Assembly (NCBI GenBank): GCA_948528155.1
Contig: CAOSZT010000096.1
Span: forward strand, 245-8,030
From: an uncultured Clostridia bacterium
Lineage (GTDB): Bacteria; Bacillota; Clostridia; TANB77; CAG-508
Reading direction: 5' to 3'
DNA: 7,786 nt
The notes under the pieces are model-generated. The model was not told the origin of the DNA. It saw nothing but the letters and a program-made list of their open reading frames with translations, and ran no database searches. The position numbers were made by a program, and so were the translations under genes. Positions 6,768 to 7,786 of the stretch are shown piece after piece (the stretch's first letter is position 1; the number at the start of each line of letters is the position of its first letter).

Positions 6768-7319
6768 TTAATTTTCATACAAATTATTTGCATATAAAAA
6801 ATCTAAATTATCATAATGCCTCTGCTCATAATTTTGATAACTGTTTTTCTTTCCTTTATAGTTATAATTATTATTGTTATAGTTAGGTCGTAAATTTTCC
6901 GTGTCGTGAGTCGTAGATTTTACGATTCGGGACTCGTAATTTTTACGAATCACTTGTATGAGATTTTCATCATGGTCTATTTTTCCAACATAGATTAAAT
7001 TAGGCTTATTAGAACCTTGCTTTTTCTCATTTATTAGCTTACATTCCTTTAATTGATTAAATGCTTTTGTAACAGTTTTATCAGATAGATTTAGTTTTTC
7101 TTGAACTTCTTTTCTCGTAAATATTAGAAAAACTTTTTCATCTTCATCAACCCAATTATTTCTAGCTGATAATGTTAGTCTATTTAGTAAAAATCCATAA
7201 AGAATTTTACTGTCTGAATTTAACTTATCTTTATATTTTGGATTGAAGAATAATTCCATTGGTATTTGATAATATAAATGCTCAAAGCATTCATTAGCTT
7301 TATATGGTATAAATTCCAT
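6768..7319 (-). CDS. repA: Replication initiator protein A (RepA_N family)
   Basis: This 183-residue protein starts with the RepA_N domain: YYQIPMELFFNPKYKDKL at about 16-33, then SKILYGFLLNRLTLSARNNWVDEDEKVFLIF, a winged-helix segment (RKEVQEKLNLSDKTVTKAFNQLKECKLI), and KKQGSNKPNLIYVGKI. Residues 115-165 are low-complexity, rich in Asn and Tyr, and the end LDFLYANNLYEN is a short C-terminal motif seen in element-borne versions. It is shorter than plasmid RepA_N initiators, which often exceed 250 residues. The family starts theta replication at an origin inside the rep gene, and an iteron-like array is indeed present in this coding region. AAAGGA about 7 bases before the ATG supports the start. 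It probably allows the excised element to replicate, and heads the minus-strand module. Confidence 0.85.
   Translation of the reverse strand: MEFIPYKANECFEHLYYQIPMELFFNPKYKDKLNSDSKILYGFLLNRLTLSARNNWVDEDEKVFLIFTRKEVQEKLNLSDKTVTKAFNQLKECKLINEKKQGSNKPNLIYVGKIDHDENLIQVIRKNYESRIVKSTTHDTENLRPNYNNNNYNYKGKKNSYQNYEQRHYDNLDFLYANNLYEN
6885..6951. repeat. Three iteron-like repeats with 23-bp period inside repA
   Basis: Copies of about 21 bp start at 6885, 6908 and 6931. The second and third agree at about 17 of 21 positions, the first and second at about 15. Copies two and three contain the dyad TCGTA-N5-TACGA; copy one keeps TCGTA but has CCG in the right half. Since 23 is not a multiple of three, the repeats cannot encode a repeated peptide, so selection at the DNA level is likely. 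A RepA_N origin with initiator-binding iterons is the natural reading. Confidence 0.62.
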
Positions 7320-7371
7320 TTTTCATCCTTTCTGATAAATGGAATAGGAATAATAATAAATAAAGGGATTA

Positions 7372-7389
7372 TTTGATAGACTTATCAAA
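7372..7389. promoter_or_regulatory. 18-bp palindrome in the repA leader, possible operator
   Basis: TTTGATA (7372-7378) and TATCAAA (7383-7389) are perfect inverted repeats around GACT, 53 bases before the repA start codon and downstream of the candidate promoter. It could be an operator or a small RNA hairpin; the regulator is unknown. Confidence 0.4.
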
Positions 7390-7401
7390 GATTAAAAATT
7401 T

Positions 7402-7423
7402 TCCCGACATGCAATCCCGACAT
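7402..7423. repeat. Two direct repeats of TCCCGACAT upstream of repA
   Basis: TCCCGACAT occurs exactly at 7402-7410 and 7415-7423, a 13-base period, in otherwise AT-rich sequence. This may be a binding site for RepA or another regulator, or part of the element-end structure. Two copies only, so function is open. Confidence 0.45.
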
Positions 7424-7432
7424 TTTATATAC

Positions 7433-7461
7433 ATTTTAGGGTATTTTTTAGAACTTTTCAA
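7433..7461 (-). promoter_or_regulatory. Candidate promoter for the repA-tnpV operon
   Basis: On the minus strand TTGAAA (7456-7461) and TAAAAT (7433-7438) are separated by exactly 17 bases. Initiation near 7426 would give a leader of about 105 bases that contains the direct repeats and the palindrome. In AT-rich DNA such matches arise by chance, so support is moderate. Confidence 0.42.
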
Positions 7462-7509
7462 AACTGTTCCAAAATTCCTTTCAAATTGGCACTTTTACCG
7501 AAATTACGC

Positions 7510-7545
7510 AAAAAAATACAGGTTAGAAATTTGATTTCTAACCTG
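7510..7545 (-). terminator. Rho-independent terminator of tRNA-Leu
   Basis: A perfect 12-bp stem (CAGGTTAGAAAT at 7519-7530 with ATTTCTAACCTG at 7534-7545) with a 3-base loop. On the minus strand it is followed by TA and then T7 (7510-7516). It begins 6 bases past the tRNA CCA end and so shields the element from tRNA transcription. Confidence 0.9.
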
Positions 7546-7551
7546 ATATTT

Positions 7552-7639
7552 TGGTGCAGATGGCCGGAATCGAACCGGCACGGTTTATTCAACCGCAGGA
7601 TTTTAAGTCCTGTGCGTCTACCAGTTCCGCCACATCTGC
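7552..7639 (-). tRNA. trnL-UAA: tRNA-Leu (anticodon UAA), CCA encoded
   Basis: The minus strand folds as a class II tRNA: acceptor GCAGATG with CATCTGC, discriminator A and genomic CCA (7552-7554); D-arm with AACTGGTAGA; anticodon stem CAGGA/TCCTG around the loop CTTAAAA, giving anticodon UAA; a long variable arm CGGTT/AACCG, typical of leucine; and T-arm GCCGG-TTCGAAT-CCGGC. All stems pair without mismatch. It decodes UUA, a major leucine codon in AT-rich genomes. Its 3' end faces the mobile element, the usual orientation for integration into a tRNA gene. Confidence 0.97.
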
Positions 7640-7670
7640 ATAAAATATTAAACTGGCTTCAACAAATGAT

Positions 7671-7699
7671 ATTATAATATTAAGTAAAAAATTTGTCAA
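7671..7699 (-). promoter_or_regulatory. Consensus sigma-A promoter of tRNA-Leu
   Basis: On the minus strand TTGACA (7694-7699) and TATAAT (7671-7676) are both exact consensus hexamers with a 17-base spacer. Initiation near 7664 gives a leader of about 25 bases before the tRNA, as expected for a strong stable-RNA promoter. Confidence 0.9.
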
Positions 7700-7744
7700 T
7701 ACATTTTTTAAAATTTTCAAATTTTTTTATAAATTCAAAAGCTA

Positions 7745-7773
7745 TTGACTTTTATAATAAAAAGTATTAAAAT
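7745..7773 (+). promoter_or_regulatory. Candidate promoter reading out of the window to the right
   Basis: TTGACT (7745-7750) and TAAAAT (7768-7773) are separated by 17 bases on the plus strand, diverging from the tRNA promoter. The gene it would serve lies beyond the window. The AT-rich context raises the chance of a random match. Confidence 0.45.
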
Positions 7774-7786
7774 TATAAATATAAAA

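Noticed and set aside
7486..7677. 63-codon open frame on the plus strand
   Set aside because: It runs through the terminator and antisense to tRNA-Leu; its WCRWPESNRHG-type peptide is the well-known artefact of translating the complement of a leucine tRNA.
1..7786. CRISPR array or intact insertion sequence
   Set aside because: No regularly spaced repeats of CRISPR length and no DDE or HUH transposase were seen; the only arrays are the short 23-bp-period repeats within repA and the paired 9-bp repeats upstream of it.

Overview
The window is very AT-rich (roughly a quarter to 30% GC by eye) and carries strong Gram-positive style Shine-Dalgarno sequences, a sigma-A type promoter matching consensus, and a gene set typical of mobile elements in low-GC Bacillota (Clostridia and relatives). 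The species cannot be fixed from the sequence. The best reading is one end of an integrated mobilizable or conjugative element lying next to a chromosomal tRNA-Leu gene.

Left half, plus strand (1-4250), a cargo block read rightwards. It holds the C-terminal end of a DUF4143-type ATP-binding protein (ends 265), a 504-residue protein combining four zinc-ribbon units, a Vsr/DUF559-like PD-(D/E)XK nuclease core and a helicase-associated domain (325-1839), a Nudix hydrolase (1879-2427), and a 592-residue protein with an N-terminal DUF4365 nuclease-like domain (2449-4227). Gaps are 59, 39 and 21 bases, and one hairpin terminator at 4226-4250 closes the block, so co-transcription is likely. Three of the four proteins carry or are related to the restriction-endonuclease-like fold, which makes this a plausible but unproven genome-defence or DNA-processing cassette.

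Right half, minus strand (7319 down to 4254), the replication and mobilization backbone read leftwards: RepA_N-type replication initiator, TnpV, a small uncharacterised protein, a 116-base non-coding region rich in inverted repeats that is a candidate oriT, MobC, and a MobA/VirD2-type relaxase. The relaxase reading frame is interrupted near its start. Residues 1-25, including the likely catalytic tyrosine, lie in a different frame from the remaining protein, and deleting one base from an A6 run would join them. Inside repA are three imperfect repeats with a 23-bp period that look like iterons, fitting a family whose origins lie within the rep gene.

Right edge (7320-7786): a leader with a candidate minus-strand promoter, a pair of 9-bp direct repeats and an 18-bp palindrome; then a strong terminator, tRNA-Leu(UAA) with an encoded CCA, and its consensus promoter, all on the minus strand. 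A second candidate promoter points out of the window on the plus strand. The 3' end of the tRNA faces the element, as expected if it is the integration site, but no integrase or second att copy is present to confirm this.
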